Shown here: piece by piece, positions 35,928 through 45,248 of the stretch
Layout: each line of letters begins with the position of its first letter
Position numbering within the stretch: position 1 is the stretch's first letter
Source of the DNA: Cedecea neteri
Lineage (GTDB): Bacteria; Pseudomonadota; Gammaproteobacteria; Enterobacterales; Enterobacteriaceae
DNA length: 64,000 nt
Reading direction: 5' to 3'
Assembly (NCBI RefSeq): GCF_000758305.1
Contig: NZ_CP009458.1
Location: 2,542,001-2,606,000, forward strand
Made by a program: the position numbers and the translations under genes
The notes under the pieces: generated by a model
What the model saw: the letters and a program-made list of their open reading frames with translations, nothing else
Databases searched by the model: none
Told to the model about the DNA's origin: nothing

Positions 35928-37272
35928 TCACCTCCTGTAGCTGCTGGCGGGTGTCGACGAAGTCACTCGGGGCGTGGTTGGCCTGGCGTAAAAACGCATT
36001 GATGGCCGACTGAGATTGCACGGCGGCATCAGTCATCGGGTCATTTCCCGGTTGGTATTCGCCGAGGCGAATTAGCATTTCGACCTGCTGGTATGCCGAC
36101 ATCATCTGGCGCAGCGTGCTGGCTTCGGCAATATGTTCTCGTGGGACGACGTTGCTCATGGTTCGGCTCAGGCTGGCCAGCACGTCCACGGCAGGATAGT
36201 GCCCGCGCTCCGCCAGACGGCGGGTTAAGACAATGTGGCCGTCTATCAGCGAGCGGACTTCGTCGGCCACGGGATCGTTCATTGAGTCCTGTTCAATCAG
36301 CACCGAATAAAGGGCGGTGATGGAGCCGCGCGAGGTTTTCCCGGCGCGTTCAAGCAGCCCCGGCAGCAGGGTATAGACCGACGGAGGCAGTCCGCCCCGG
36401 CCTGGCGGTTCGCCAAGCGCCAGGCCAATTTCACGCTGGGCGCGGGCAAAGCGCGTCAGCGAGTCGATAATCAGCAGGACGTTTTTGCCTTTGTTACGGA
36501 AAGCCTCGGCAATGGCCGTGGCGGTAAACGCCGCGCGGGCGCGTTCCATACTGCTGCGGTCAGAGGTGGAGCACACCAGCACGGTGCGTGAGCGCAGCTC
36601 GGCGTCCAGCTCGTGGTCGAGGAATTCGCGGAGTTCGCGGCCACGTTCGCCAATCAGGCCAAACACAATGGCATCGCACGGTGTGTTGCGTGCCATTTCA
36701 GCAAGCAGGGTCGTTTTGCCGCAGCCAGCCCCGGCGAAGACGCCCACACGCTGGCCCACGCCAATCGTCAGCACACCATCGATGGAGCGAATGCCCGTCG
36801 GCAGCGGAGTATCAATCCGCGGCCTGTCCGTAGGTGGGGGCGCGTCGCCGAGCACGCCCCGGGCGTCCGGTGTTTCGCTGGCTAGTGCAAAAGCAGAAAG
36901 GCTGTCTTCGTCAATGGCGCGGCCAAAACCATCCAGCACGCTACCAAATAAGCTGTCTGATACGCTAATAGAGTGGGGCTGAAACAGCGGCGTGACGCGG
37001 GCGCCCTGGGCAATGCCGTCCAGCGGCCCCAGCGCAGAAAGTAAAGTGTGGCGCGGGTTAAAGCCGACCACTTCGGCCATCACTTCGGTATCACCGCTGC
37101 GGCTGATTAGACACAGGTCGCCGATGCGTGCCTGCGGCAAACTGCTTTCCAGCAGAATGCCGCTGATGCCGGTGATGCGCCCGTGGGCGCTGACGGCGGA
37201 AAGCTGGTTAAGCGAACGGTGGCGCTCTGCAAACCAGCTGTTGAGGTCGTTCTGATAGCGCACCATTACCAT
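35908..37272 (-). CDS. hrcN: Type III ATPase HrcN (SctN)
   Basis: The 454-residue FliI/YscN ATPase has Walker A AGAGCGKT (180-187), LIGERGRE, Walker B LLIIDSLTRFARAQREI and the signature GGLPPSVY. It unfolds substrates and detaches chaperones. Two ATGs are possible (37272 and 37266); the second overlaps the hrpQ stop as TAATG. Confidence 0.96.
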   Translation of the reverse strand: MVMVRYQNDLNSWFAERHRSLNQLSAVSAHGRITGISGILLESSLPQARIGDLCLISRSGDTEVMAEVVGFNPRHTLLSALGPLDGIAQGARVTPLFQPHSISVSDSLFGSVLDGFGRAIDEDSLSAFALASETPDARGVLGDAPPPTDRPRIDTPLPTGIRSIDGVLTIGVGQRVGVFAGAGCGKTTLLAEMARNTPCDAIVFGLIGERGRELREFLDHELDAELRSRTVLVCSTSDRSSMERARAAFTATAIAEAFRNKGKNVLLIIDSLTRFARAQREIGLALGEPPGRGGLPPSVYTLLPGLLERAGKTSRGSITALYSVLIEQDSMNDPVADEVRSLIDGHIVLTRRLAERGHYPAVDVLASLSRTMSNVVPREHIAEASTLRQMMSAYQQVEMLIRLGEYQPGNDPMTDAAVQSQSAINAFLRQANHAPSDFVDTRQQLQEVIAYAPL

Positions 37273-38210
37273 TTCACCGCGATGTTTTCCTTGCCGCCAA
37301 ACTGCACGCTGTCGCCGGTAATGCCGGTCAGGCGCAGGCCGTTACGTTCGTCGCCGACAAACAAGCGCTGCCCGTCCTCGGTCACGATGTTGGCGTGCGG
37401 CCCGGCAGTAATTTGCACGATATGGAAGGGCAGCACGGCCTCGCGCACTTTGGTTTGGTTGGTCAGCATCACCTTGAGCTGATAATCGCTGCGAATGCTG
37501 TCCACCATGCGGCTGACAATCGGCAACTGGTTTTCCTGCAAATCGCCGGTGAGCGTAATCCCCTGCGGCGTGCTGGTCAGCTGCACTTTGTTATAGAGCT
37601 CCCGCTCGCGCAGATCCTGTTCCACCACGCTGCGCAGTTCGTTGCTATTGGTGATCGCCGGTTTAATTTGCGGCTCGTCGTCGCTGTTTTGCTGGGCGAT
37701 GCCGGGCTGCAGTACCCAACTAAAGATGGTAAAGGTCAGCAGCATCAGGCTGGATAAGGTGAATATTTGCGCCCAGCGGGGCAGAATTCTTGCCAGCAGC
37801 GAACGGCGTGTGGCCGGAGCCGGTTTGCTTTGTGTTCCGCCGACAGGTTCGCGTATGGCGGATTCTGGCTGACTCGGGCTGACAGCAGGCAACGGCGGTG
37901 GCGGGCGGTTATCCCATTCGTCGTCAGCGGCAGCAAGCGTCAGCCAGACGCCGCCGACGGCGAAGATTTCACCGGGCTGCCAAAGCTGTTGGGCGCTCAG
38001 GCGTTCGCCGTGGCGGTGGCAAACGGTGCCCTCCATCGGCGTGAGCATCCAGCCTTCGGCGCTGCGGCTTAGCAGAGCGTGGCTGGCTTTAATACCGCCA
38101 TCGTTGAGCTGCAAATCGCTGTCGGCGGCGTTACCTAACTGCCAGCGTTCGCCGCTTAACGGCAGCGCCGCGCCTTCATGTAATCCGTTTAATACTCTCA
38201 GCTCATACAT
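37266..38210 (-). CDS. hrpQ: Inner membrane ring protein HrpQ (SctD)
   Basis: The 314-residue protein has an N-terminal FHA-like domain (about 10-95, with SHALLSR), a Pro-rich linker, one membrane helix near 150-170 and a periplasmic ring-building domain. It forms the outer part of the inner-membrane ring around HrcJ. Confidence 0.9.
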   Translation of the reverse strand: MYELRVLNGLHEGAALPLSGERWQLGNAADSDLQLNDGGIKASHALLSRSAEGWMLTPMEGTVCHRHGERLSAQQLWQPGEIFAVGGVWLTLAAADDEWDNRPPPPLPAVSPSQPESAIREPVGGTQSKPAPATRRSLLARILPRWAQIFTLSSLMLLTFTIFSWVLQPGIAQQNSDDEPQIKPAITNSNELRSVVEQDLRERELYNKVQLTSTPQGITLTGDLQENQLPIVSRMVDSIRSDYQLKVMLTNQTKVREAVLPFHIVQITAGPHANIVTEDGQRLFVGDERNGLRLTGITGDSVQFGGKENIAVKW

Positions 38211-38221
38211 GGCAGCACCCT

Positions 38222-40318
38222 TTATGCAGTGAAGGCGTCAAGCGCGTTTTCGTGAATATCAATGCGCCCCAGCACGTTGACCGGCAGGTTAAATTGCAGC
38301 TCGGCGAACGACAGCACCGGGACGTGATGGAATTCGTCCTGAATGAGCAGGCGCAGCGGGCTACGTAAATCCTGGGCGGACAGCAGCACGCTGGTTTGCC
38401 GCTGGAACAGGGGGAACACTTCCCGCAGCTGCTCCAGCAGCAGGGCGTGTTTGTCCTGGCTTAGAGCGAAGAAGGTTTCGTTCTGCGTCTGGCGCAGGCT
38501 GTCGCGCAGGATCTCTTCGGTTTCCGGCGTCAGCAGCCAGACCTGTATCCCGCCGTCGTGGCTGTACTGGTGGCAAATGTGTTCTTTGATGTCGATGCGA
38601 ACCTGGTCGACCAGCAGGCCCACATCGCGCTCGTGCTGGCCATGCACAATCAGCGATTCGGTAATGCTGCGCACCGAACGCAGCGAAATACGTTCGGCCA
38701 CCAGGCGCTGCAATACGGCGCTCAGGCGGGTGATCGGGAAGATGCGCTGGAATTCCTGCGCCAGCTCCGGCAGGTCCATCTCCAGCCACGAGATAATGGC
38801 GCGGGTCTCCTGCAGGCCGATAAAGCGCGGGCCGCTGGCAAAGAGCGCTTCTTCCATGCGGGCCAGCAGCAACTGGTGCGAACTCCAGGATTCCATCTGG
38901 AATTTATCCAGTAGCGGATCGTTTTCTTCCAGCCACGCCCAGCCTTTTTCCTGCGGATAGGTTTCGGTGCTGAGTTCGGTGCCGGTCTCTTCCTGGGCCA
39001 GCAGGCGGTAGTCCAGCGCCCGCTTGCTTGAGGTAAAGGTGCCAATCACTTTCGGCACTTCATACACCAGAAAGCGAAATTCATCGTCAGGCTGGTACGG
39101 CGAAAAATCGATGTTGAAGACCGGCAGCGTGAAGCCGTACTGGTTCACGATTCGGTTCCGCAGGCGACGAATGTCTTCGATAAGCGCCATGGCCGCCGGG
39201 TCACCCGCGCGAGCCGACGAGAAGCTGAGGACAAACAGGCGGCTGGGGTTGAAGGTACGAATATCTTCTTCGCCGTTGGCTTCCGGGGCGACAACTTCGC
39301 CGCCGGTGCTGGTGGCCGCCGCGCGTTTGGCGCGCCACAGCTGGAACAGCCCCGAGCCCAGGGTGATGATGCCGAGCACGATAAATACCGCCGTGGGCAT
39401 GCCCGGCAGCAGGCTGAAGCAGAACATGCCGATGGCGGACATGATCCACGCCTTGGGCTGATTGGTCAGCTGGTCGCTGATTTCGCGGCCAATGTTGTTG
39501 TTGGGGATATCCTCGTTGGCCGACACGCGTGTGATCATCATCCCGGCGGTCAGGGAGATAAGCATCGCCGGGATCTGGTCAATCAGGCCGTCGCCGATGG
39601 TCAGAATGGAGTAGACATTGGCGGCATCGCCCGCGGCCATGCCCAACTGCAGCACGCCAATACAAAAGCCGCCCACCATGTTGATGCTGAGGATCACGAT
39701 CCCGGCAATGGCATCGCCTTTCACGAACTTCATGGCGCCGTCCATTGCCCCGAAAAGCTGGCTCTCTTTCGCCAGATCTTCACGTTTGCTTTTGGCCTGC
39801 TGGACGTTAATAAGCCCGGCGCGCAGGTCGCTGTCGATAGACATCTGCTTGCCCGGCATGGCATCGAGGGTAAAGCGGGCGGCCACTTCGGCGATACGCT
39901 CCGAGCCTTTGGTGATCACCAGGAAGTTCACCACCGTCAGGATCAAGAACACCACCAGCCCCACCGCCAGGTTGCCGCCGACCACAAAGTTGCCGAAGGC
40001 GGTGACGATATGCCCGGCGTTTTGCTGCAGCAGGATCTGGCGCGTGGTGGAGATAGACAGCCCGAGGCGGAACATGGTGGTCAGCAGCAGCACCGCCGGG
40101 AACGTGGTGAACGCCAGCGGTTTAGGCAGGTACATCGCCGTCATGATAAGCAAACACGACACGCTGATATTGACCGCAATCAGCACGTCAATCAGCCCCA
40201 GCGGCAACGGGATGATCAGCATGAACACCACCGCCAGCGCGATGAAAGCCCCGACGACTTCGGAGCGTTGCATGGCGGTAATTGCCAGCCGGTTAAGAAG
40301 GTTAAACAAAGCGTTCAT
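38222..40318 (-). CDS. hrcV: Export gate protein HrcV (SctV)
   Basis: The 698-residue FlhA/LcrD family gate has an N-terminal half with about eight helices containing FPAVLLLTTMFRLGLSIS and the FHIPEP-like DAMPGKQMSIDSDLRAG, and a cytoplasmic half that receives chaperone-effector complexes. The sequence is intact. Confidence 0.96.
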   Translation of the reverse strand: MNALFNLLNRLAITAMQRSEVVGAFIALAVVFMLIIPLPLGLIDVLIAVNISVSCLLIMTAMYLPKPLAFTTFPAVLLLTTMFRLGLSISTTRQILLQQNAGHIVTAFGNFVVGGNLAVGLVVFLILTVVNFLVITKGSERIAEVAARFTLDAMPGKQMSIDSDLRAGLINVQQAKSKREDLAKESQLFGAMDGAMKFVKGDAIAGIVILSINMVGGFCIGVLQLGMAAGDAANVYSILTIGDGLIDQIPAMLISLTAGMMITRVSANEDIPNNNIGREISDQLTNQPKAWIMSAIGMFCFSLLPGMPTAVFIVLGIITLGSGLFQLWRAKRAAATSTGGEVVAPEANGEEDIRTFNPSRLFVLSFSSARAGDPAAMALIEDIRRLRNRIVNQYGFTLPVFNIDFSPYQPDDEFRFLVYEVPKVIGTFTSSKRALDYRLLAQEETGTELSTETYPQEKGWAWLEENDPLLDKFQMESWSSHQLLLARMEEALFASGPRFIGLQETRAIISWLEMDLPELAQEFQRIFPITRLSAVLQRLVAERISLRSVRSITESLIVHGQHERDVGLLVDQVRIDIKEHICHQYSHDGGIQVWLLTPETEEILRDSLRQTQNETFFALSQDKHALLLEQLREVFPLFQRQTSVLLSAQDLRSPLRLLIQDEFHHVPVLSFAELQFNLPVNVLGRIDIHENALDAFTA

Positions 40319-40344
40319 GGCTATTCAATCCTGGTGAAGTCCGT

Positions 40345-41520
40345 TTACTGCGCCAGCTGGCTGCGTTTTTCCCACGCGGCGTATTCGCCGTTCAGGGTGC
40401 GCAGCAGAAGCAGGGCGTTGCTGCGGGTTTCATCATTCCCGCCCCAAATTTTTTCCGGCAGCGCCTGAAGCAGCGTCAGCAGACCGTTGAAAAAGAGCGA
40501 CTGCTGCAAGGGTTTTTCACCCACCACCTGCAGTCCAAGCTGGGTAAGGTCGCGGGAATAGAAGCCGTTGCGGCACATGCTGAGCAAAGAGCGCGTCATG
40601 ACATCGGCCCCCATCGTGACGTGGGAATATTTGCTCTTCAGACGGTCGAGGAACTGGGCGACTTCCGACAGCGTGTGCGTAATTGCGCGGGTGTCGTTCA
40701 GCCCGGAAAGCAGGCGGCGCAGGGCCGTCGGCGGGGCGGAAGGGGCCAGCGCGGCGATGTCATCGGAAAGCGCGCGCTGTAATGTGCGCAGTGCGGGCAC
40801 GAAGCCGTCGACGCCAAACTTGTCCAGCAGCACGTCCATGATGTTGTCGGCGGACTGCTGGTTGATCACGCCGCTGTAATAGAGCTTGCGCATTTCGCGC
40901 TTCTGCGCCGGATCGCTACTGAACGCGGCAATCGCCGGGGCGGTATTCACCCCCGCGTTAATTTTTTCCGGGTGCTGCTGTTGCAGGTCGGCAAGCATTT
41001 GCTCGACGCGTGCCGCCAGCGCCGGATTGCTGCCGTTGCGCAGACGCATCGCCATCAGGCTGAGGGTGACAAATGCGGAGGCCGGGTCGTGATTGGCCTG
41101 TTCGAGCAAATCATCCAACGTCGGGGTCTTCCCGTCGCCACCCGACAACATCCGTTCGAAAACCGATTCCTGCTCGGCCTGCTCTTTCCCCGACGGGCTT
41201 TCCAGCAGTTTCCCCAGCTCCACAAGGTGAGTGACCTTGATAGCCGCCACGGAGATACGGCGCAGCTGGGTGGCCTGCGTGCGTTGCTCCTCGTGTTTGA
41301 TTTTCTGCTCGATGCTTTCCGCAAAGGTCGATGCCATCGACTCCTGGGCGGCACCGGGCCGCTGCGGCGCGGGTGCTGCACGGGTAGCGGACGATGAACT
41401 ACTCGCCGCGCTCTTGTCGTTGTTAGTGTCGCTGATTAGCTCATCGACCAGCGCGTCCGCCTGTTCGGTTTCGAGACGCAGATTATGGTGATGGTGGTGC
41501 TGGGGGATTCTCATGTTCAT
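40345..41520 (-). CDS. hrpJ: Type III gatekeeper HrpJ (SctW)
   Basis: The 391-residue YopN/InvE-like gatekeeper controls the order of translocator and effector export. It has a hydrophilic, His- and Ser-rich N-terminus, then helices with the family segment LGKLLESPSGKEQ..... It leads the eleven-gene operon hrpJ to hrcU, behind an exact hrp box. Confidence 0.92.
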   Translation of the reverse strand: MNMRIPQHHHHHNLRLETEQADALVDELISDTNNDKSAASSSSSATRAAPAPQRPGAAQESMASTFAESIEQKIKHEEQRTQATQLRRISVAAIKVTHLVELGKLLESPSGKEQAEQESVFERMLSGGDGKTPTLDDLLEQANHDPASAFVTLSLMAMRLRNGSNPALAARVEQMLADLQQQHPEKINAGVNTAPAIAAFSSDPAQKREMRKLYYSGVINQQSADNIMDVLLDKFGVDGFVPALRTLQRALSDDIAALAPSAPPTALRRLLSGLNDTRAITHTLSEVAQFLDRLKSKYSHVTMGADVMTRSLLSMCRNGFYSRDLTQLGLQVVGEKPLQQSLFFNGLLTLLQALPEKIWGGNDETRSNALLLLRTLNGEYAAWEKRSQLAQ

Positions 41521-41551
41521 TGCGGTGTGCCTTACCCGATTCGCCTGTCAG

Positions 41552-41579
41552 TGTGTGGGCTAAGGCCTGGGGCGGTTCC
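41552..41579 (-). promoter_or_regulatory. hrp box of the hrpJ-hrcU operon
   Basis: On the minus strand it reads GGAACC-N15-CCACACA, a full consensus match, 31 bp before the hrpJ start. Confidence 0.94.
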
Positions 41580-41694
41580 CCGATAAATAAAAAATTTCCG
41601 CCGCTGGGGATGTGTAAAAAGTTGCACAAACTCGTTTTCTGGCTGTGTGTGTTTTTGCTCATATTAATCTGATTTGTAAAAATTAAACGTTAAT

Positions 41695-41707
41695 AATCAG
41701 TATGTTA
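41695..41707 (+). promoter_or_regulatory. Possible IHF site of the hrpL promoter
   Basis: AATCAG-N4-TTA differs by one base from WATCAA-N4-TTR and lies just before the sigma54 element, where IHF bending would bring HrpS to the polymerase. It is close to the -24 element, so the call is weak. Confidence 0.3.
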
Positions 41708-41723
41708 ACTTGGTGTTTTTCGC

Positions 41724-41739
41724 TGGCATGGCACTTGCT
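41724..41739 (+). promoter_or_regulatory. Sigma54 promoter of hrpL
   Basis: TGGCATG-N4-TTGCT fits the -24/-12 consensus TGGCACR-N4-TTGCW and lies about 45 bp before the hrpL start codon. HrpS is the expected activator. Confidence 0.92.
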
Positions 41740-41781
41740 ATAGGACGAACTCCTGAATCTATTCCATAAAAGGTGTTCACT

Positions 41782-42375
41782 ATGTCAGCAATGTTTGATT
41801 TCGAATCACAGGTTTTCCCGGATGCACAGTCTGCTTTTGAGTCCAACGTTGTGCAGGGCGAGTTTCCGGTGGTTAACTGGGAGCGCGTGATGCGCGACAA
41901 CGAACAGCGGCTGTATAATTTTATTCGTAAACGCGTGGCAAACTTTGCCGATATAGAAGACCTTGTGCAGAACACCTGGTATGAGGTGATCCGTAACAAG
42001 CACAAGTTTTGCGGCACATCGCGCCCGGAAACCTGGATGTTCGGGATTGCGGTAAACCTGGTGAAAAATCACTATAAATCGGTCAAAGTGAGCTATCTGC
42101 ACGATGAGTTAAACGATGATGTGCTCGGTACGCTGCTGCATTCGGAGCAGCCGGAAGGGGTGACTGAGGGTAAGGACATCCTGTCGAAAGTGTTGCAGCG
42201 CATTGCGCAACTCCCTGAAGATTATCAGCAATTATTACAGCTGATCGTTGATCACGATATCAGCTACCAGGAAGCGGCTGACCGGATGACTATTCCTATC
42301 GGTACCGTGCGTTCCCGTCTTTCCCGCCTCCGGCAGTCTTTGAAACAGGATCTGGGGTGGGACAGTCTGAACTGA
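41782..42375 (+). CDS. hrpL: ECF sigma factor HrpL
   Basis: The 197-residue ECF sigma factor recognises the hrp boxes. Region 2 is visible in IEDLVQNTWYEVIRN and TWMFGIAVNLVKNHYKS, and region 4 in LPEDYQQLLQLIV..DISYQEAADRMTIPIGTVRSRLSRLRQSL. The ATG at 41782 has AGGTG upstream; a GTG at 41773 is in frame but lacks a site. It is divergent from hrpJ and transcribed toward hrpX. Confidence 0.95.
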   Translation: MSAMFDFESQVFPDAQSAFESNVVQGEFPVVNWERVMRDNEQRLYNFIRKRVANFADIEDLVQNTWYEVIRNKHKFCGTSRPETWMFGIAVNLVKNHYKSVKVSYLHDELNDDVLGTLLHSEQPEGVTEGKDILSKVLQRIAQLPEDYQQLLQLIVDHDISYQEAADRMTIPIGTVRSRLSRLRQSLKQDLGWDSLN

Positions 42376-42420
42376 GCGAGCGGTGCTTCGTTACTCCCTG
42401 AACGAGAAGAATCACACTCT

Positions 42421-43908
42421 ATGAAACAAGACGGCGGGCCGCACCCACGGCCCAATGATACTCAGGCATTGCTGAGCGCCGCTTTCAATAGCATGCGCGA
42501 GCTGGTTTTCATTGTTGACAGGGATTTCAATATTGTTTTTGCCAACCACAAGGCGCTCAGTCTTTGCCAGCCGGAAGATGCCGGCCAGGCAAGGGCCGGG
42601 CATCTGGTGGGCGAAAATATTTTTACCCGGCTGAGAGGCTATGGCGATCTGCCGCTGCTGGCGGTGGTTGAGCAGCAGTTAGATCGGCCAGAACATTCGC
42701 CTTACGGCGATAAAATTAACGCCCGGTTTCAGGCGGCAACGCAGGCTATCCCGGTTGAAGTTTGCCCGAGCCGCTTCGAGTTTCAGCGGCAGAACTGGGT
42801 GATGATGGTGGTGTGCGATACTCGCTATCGTAATGATATTCATCGTTTTTACTACGATCGTGAAAACGAACTTCGCGACATTCTGGACAATATGCCGGAT
42901 GCGATTCTGCGTGTGGACAGTGAACAGAGGCTGCTCTATGCCAACGAAACGGCGCTACAGTGTATGCCCAAGAGCGCGGCGGCCATCGGGCTGAAGATAA
43001 ATTCGCTTATCGGGGATTCGACGCTGATGGAGCAGATCAGCTGGTCGTTGCAGCTGGTGCTGAATAAGCATATTCAGCTGGAGGCCGTGCTGCACGGCGT
43101 GCGGTCCGACTTGCGGGTGTCGAGGATTTACCAGGCGCGTTTTATTCCTGAATTTACCCAGCAGCAGACGCTAAAGTCCGTGTTGGTGATCGCTCGCCCT
43201 GCCTCCCGGCAATATTTTGCCGAACAGCAGGTGCGGCAGACTCACGAACAGCTGCGGCAAATGACCCAGAAACTACAAAGTAGCGTCGAAAACGAACGCA
43301 AACATATGGCGCGGGAAATCCATGATGAGTTGGGCCAGCACCTGACTTCGCTGCGGGTGGGGATTTCTCTGCTGGGTCAGAACCATCCTGCGCTGCAGCA
43401 TGAAGTCGAACCGCTCACGCAACTGGTGGATGGCACCATCAAAGTGGTGCGAGATATCGCCACCCAGCTGCGCCCGGCGGTGCTGAATATGGGGCTAAAG
43501 CCCGCGCTTATCTGGCTGCGGGACCAGTTCAACAAGCACCGTTCCGGCGTGTGTACGCTGACGATTCAGCCGCTGCCGGTGTCGCTGTGTGACGATGAGG
43601 TCACCGCGATTTTTCGCGTGGTGCAGGAGTCGCTCACTAATGTGCAGCGGCATGCCAAAGCGCGGGAAGTGGAGGTGAAGGTGCTCACAAGGGGCAACGT
43701 CGTGCTGATTTGTATTAATGACGACGGGCAAGGGTTTGACCCCGGCCAGGTATCAGATGGGGCCTTTGGATTATTGAGTATGCGGGAGCGCTGCATGATG
43801 AAAGGTTGGACGTTTAACATCCACAGTTCGCCGGGCAAAGGGAGCTGTGTGCATATCGAGATCCCTTATGCCCTGCCGGCTCCGGCTAAAGTTTATGATA
43901 GCGAATAG
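42421..43908 (+). CDS. hrpX: Sensor histidine kinase HrpX
   Basis: The 495-residue soluble NarL-type kinase has two PAS domains (about 20-125 and 150-255), a HisKA_3 dimer domain with phospho-accepting His301 (MAREIHDELGQHL) and a C-terminal ATPase with NVQRHAKA and DDGQGFDP. No membrane helices are seen, so it senses an internal signal. It is the partner of HrpY. It overlaps the convergent hrpY end by 23 bp. Confidence 0.9.
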   Translation: MKQDGGPHPRPNDTQALLSAAFNSMRELVFIVDRDFNIVFANHKALSLCQPEDAGQARAGHLVGENIFTRLRGYGDLPLLAVVEQQLDRPEHSPYGDKINARFQAATQAIPVEVCPSRFEFQRQNWVMMVVCDTRYRNDIHRFYYDRENELRDILDNMPDAILRVDSEQRLLYANETALQCMPKSAAAIGLKINSLIGDSTLMEQISWSLQLVLNKHIQLEAVLHGVRSDLRVSRIYQARFIPEFTQQQTLKSVLVIARPASRQYFAEQQVRQTHEQLRQMTQKLQSSVENERKHMAREIHDELGQHLTSLRVGISLLGQNHPALQHEVEPLTQLVDGTIKVVRDIATQLRPAVLNMGLKPALIWLRDQFNKHRSGVCTLTIQPLPVSLCDDEVTAIFRVVQESLTNVQRHAKAREVEVKVLTRGNVVLICINDDGQGFDPGQVSDGAFGLLSMRERCMMKGWTFNIHSSPGKGSCVHIEIPYALPAPAKVYDSE

Positions 43909-44530
43909 CAAACTTGATGATGTCGGCGTTGTTGTCGAACTGCATTTTTTCCATCATCCGGGTCTTGTGGGTGCTGACCGTTTTGTTGCTGATGCTTAGC
44001 GTTTCTGCGATGCCATTGATGTTTTCGCCGCTGCTCAGCAGGCGGAGGATCTGCTTCTCGCGCTGGGATAGCGTGGCGTAGCGGCGAAGCTGGTCGTTTT
44101 CCTGAGTTGAAAAGACGATAGCTTCCGCCAGCGAAGGGTCTATGTAGCGTTGGCGAGAGGCGACGCGATGGATAGCGTGCAGCAGCGTTTGCGGAGCCTG
44201 ATCTTTAGTAATGAACCCGTGGGCGCCGCTGGCGAGGACCATTTGGGCGATTTGCGGCTCGTTGTGCATGCTCAACACCAGCACTGGCAGCATCGGCCAC
44301 AGGCGGGTGATTTGCTGTACCAGCTCCGGCCCGGAGTCGCCGGGCATGGAGAGATCCAGCAGCAGGACATCAACATCGATTTCCGTCAGCAGCGACAGCA
44401 CCGTTTTGCCACAGCCCGCTTCCGCCACCACTTTGATTTTCTTATCCAGTGAAAAAATCTGTTTCAGTCCCTCGCGCATCAAAATGTGATCGTCCGCGAG
44501 GAGGAGTCTGATTGCCATACCGTCTGTCAT
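43886..44530 (-). CDS. hrpY: Response regulator HrpY
   Basis: The NarL/FixJ-type regulator of about 214 residues has a receiver domain with acidic pair DD13-14, phospho-acceptor Asp59 in LLLDLSMPG and the conserved Lys in FITKDQ. A LuxR helix-turn-helix follows (LSQREKQILRLLSSGENINGIAETLSISNKTVSTHKTRM). It should activate hrpS. Start could also be the ATG at 44518 (MAIRLLLADDH). It faces hrpX head-on, whereas the Erwinia genes form one hrpXY operon. Confidence 0.88.
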   Translation of the reverse strand: MTDGMAIRLLLADDHILMREGLKQIFSLDKKIKVVAEAGCGKTVLSLLTEIDVDVLLLDLSMPGDSGPELVQQITRLWPMLPVLVLSMHNEPQIAQMVLASGAHGFITKDQAPQTLLHAIHRVASRQRYIDPSLAEAIVFSTQENDQLRRYATLSQREKQILRLLSSGENINGIAETLSISNKTVSTHKTRMMEKMQFDNNADIIKFAIRYHKL

Positions 44531-44684
44531 CCATAATTTATAGTTATTAAATCGTTCTTTTTTATAAAAATAATTATCACGCACGATTTGCAAAGACGCG
44601 TGTTAAATGAACATAGCAGCCTCGCTGCGGCGAATCTAGCTTTGCCGGGGGTGATAAGGTTGCAGCTTGTTACAAGTTCTCCCC

Positions 44685-44712
44685 GGAACCCGCTCCGTCT
44701 GTCTGCCACTTA
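44685..44712 (+). promoter_or_regulatory. hrp box of the chaperone/protease effector operon
   Basis: GGAACC-N15-CCACTTA is a full consensus match 33 bp before the chaperone start, which makes the two genes behind it HrpL-regulon members. Confidence 0.93.
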
Positions 44713-44745
44713 CGCCCCATGTTCCTCACTGAGACAGGTGAAATC

Positions 44746-45228
44746 ATGGTGATTGCAGAGCAGCTTTACCACAAACTCCAGCCGCTGTTTAAACAGCTGA
44801 ATGCCCCCGGCATGGTGTTCAACGCCCAGGGCTACTACTCGTTAACCCTCGACGGCGGCCAGCAGGTTTTCCTGGAGCTGACGGAAAACCTGACGCTGGC
44901 AATGATGGGCCTGCTGGCGCTGCCGGACAATCCCGGCGAGGCGCTGCTTCTCGAGCTGTTACAGGCCAATCTGAACATTGACCAGCGGCCGGCCATCACC
45001 GTTGCTGCCGACAAAGACCGTGCGCAGCTGGTCGTCTGGGCGGCGTTGCCGCTGGACGAGCTGCACCTCGACACGCTGCTTCCCTTGTTGGAGCGTTTGA
45101 GCTGGACGCTGTCGGTGATTGGCCGCTGGTGCCAGCCTGCCGCGCCGCGCGAGCGCCAGGCAACGCCAGAGGCAGAAAAAGATCGGCTGCAGCGCCGCCA
45201 GATTGAAGCGCTGATGCTGCGACGTTAA
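44746..45228 (+). CDS. CesT-like type III chaperone
   Basis: The 160-residue acidic, Leu-rich protein has the CesT/SycE layout (strand pairs around YYSLTLDGGQQVFLEL, then LLQANLNID and WAALPLDELHLDTLLPLLERL) and a basic tail. It is first behind a consensus hrp box and lies 20 bp before the M91-type effector, so it is most likely that effector's secretion chaperone. ATG 44746 is chosen for AGGTGA; 44719 is in frame but lacks a site. Confidence 0.75.
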   Translation: MVIAEQLYHKLQPLFKQLNAPGMVFNAQGYYSLTLDGGQQVFLELTENLTLAMMGLLALPDNPGEALLLELLQANLNIDQRPAITVAADKDRAQLVVWAALPLDELHLDTLLPLLERLSWTLSVIGRWCQPAAPRERQATPEAEKDRLQRRQIEALMLRR

Positions 45229-45248
45229 CGCCCCACCAAGGAGAAAAG

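Noticed and set aside
44746..45228. hrpG assignment for the 44.7-kb chaperone
   Set aside because: HrpG is also chaperone-like, but this gene is coupled to an effector behind its own hrp box rather than lying between hrpF and hrcC.
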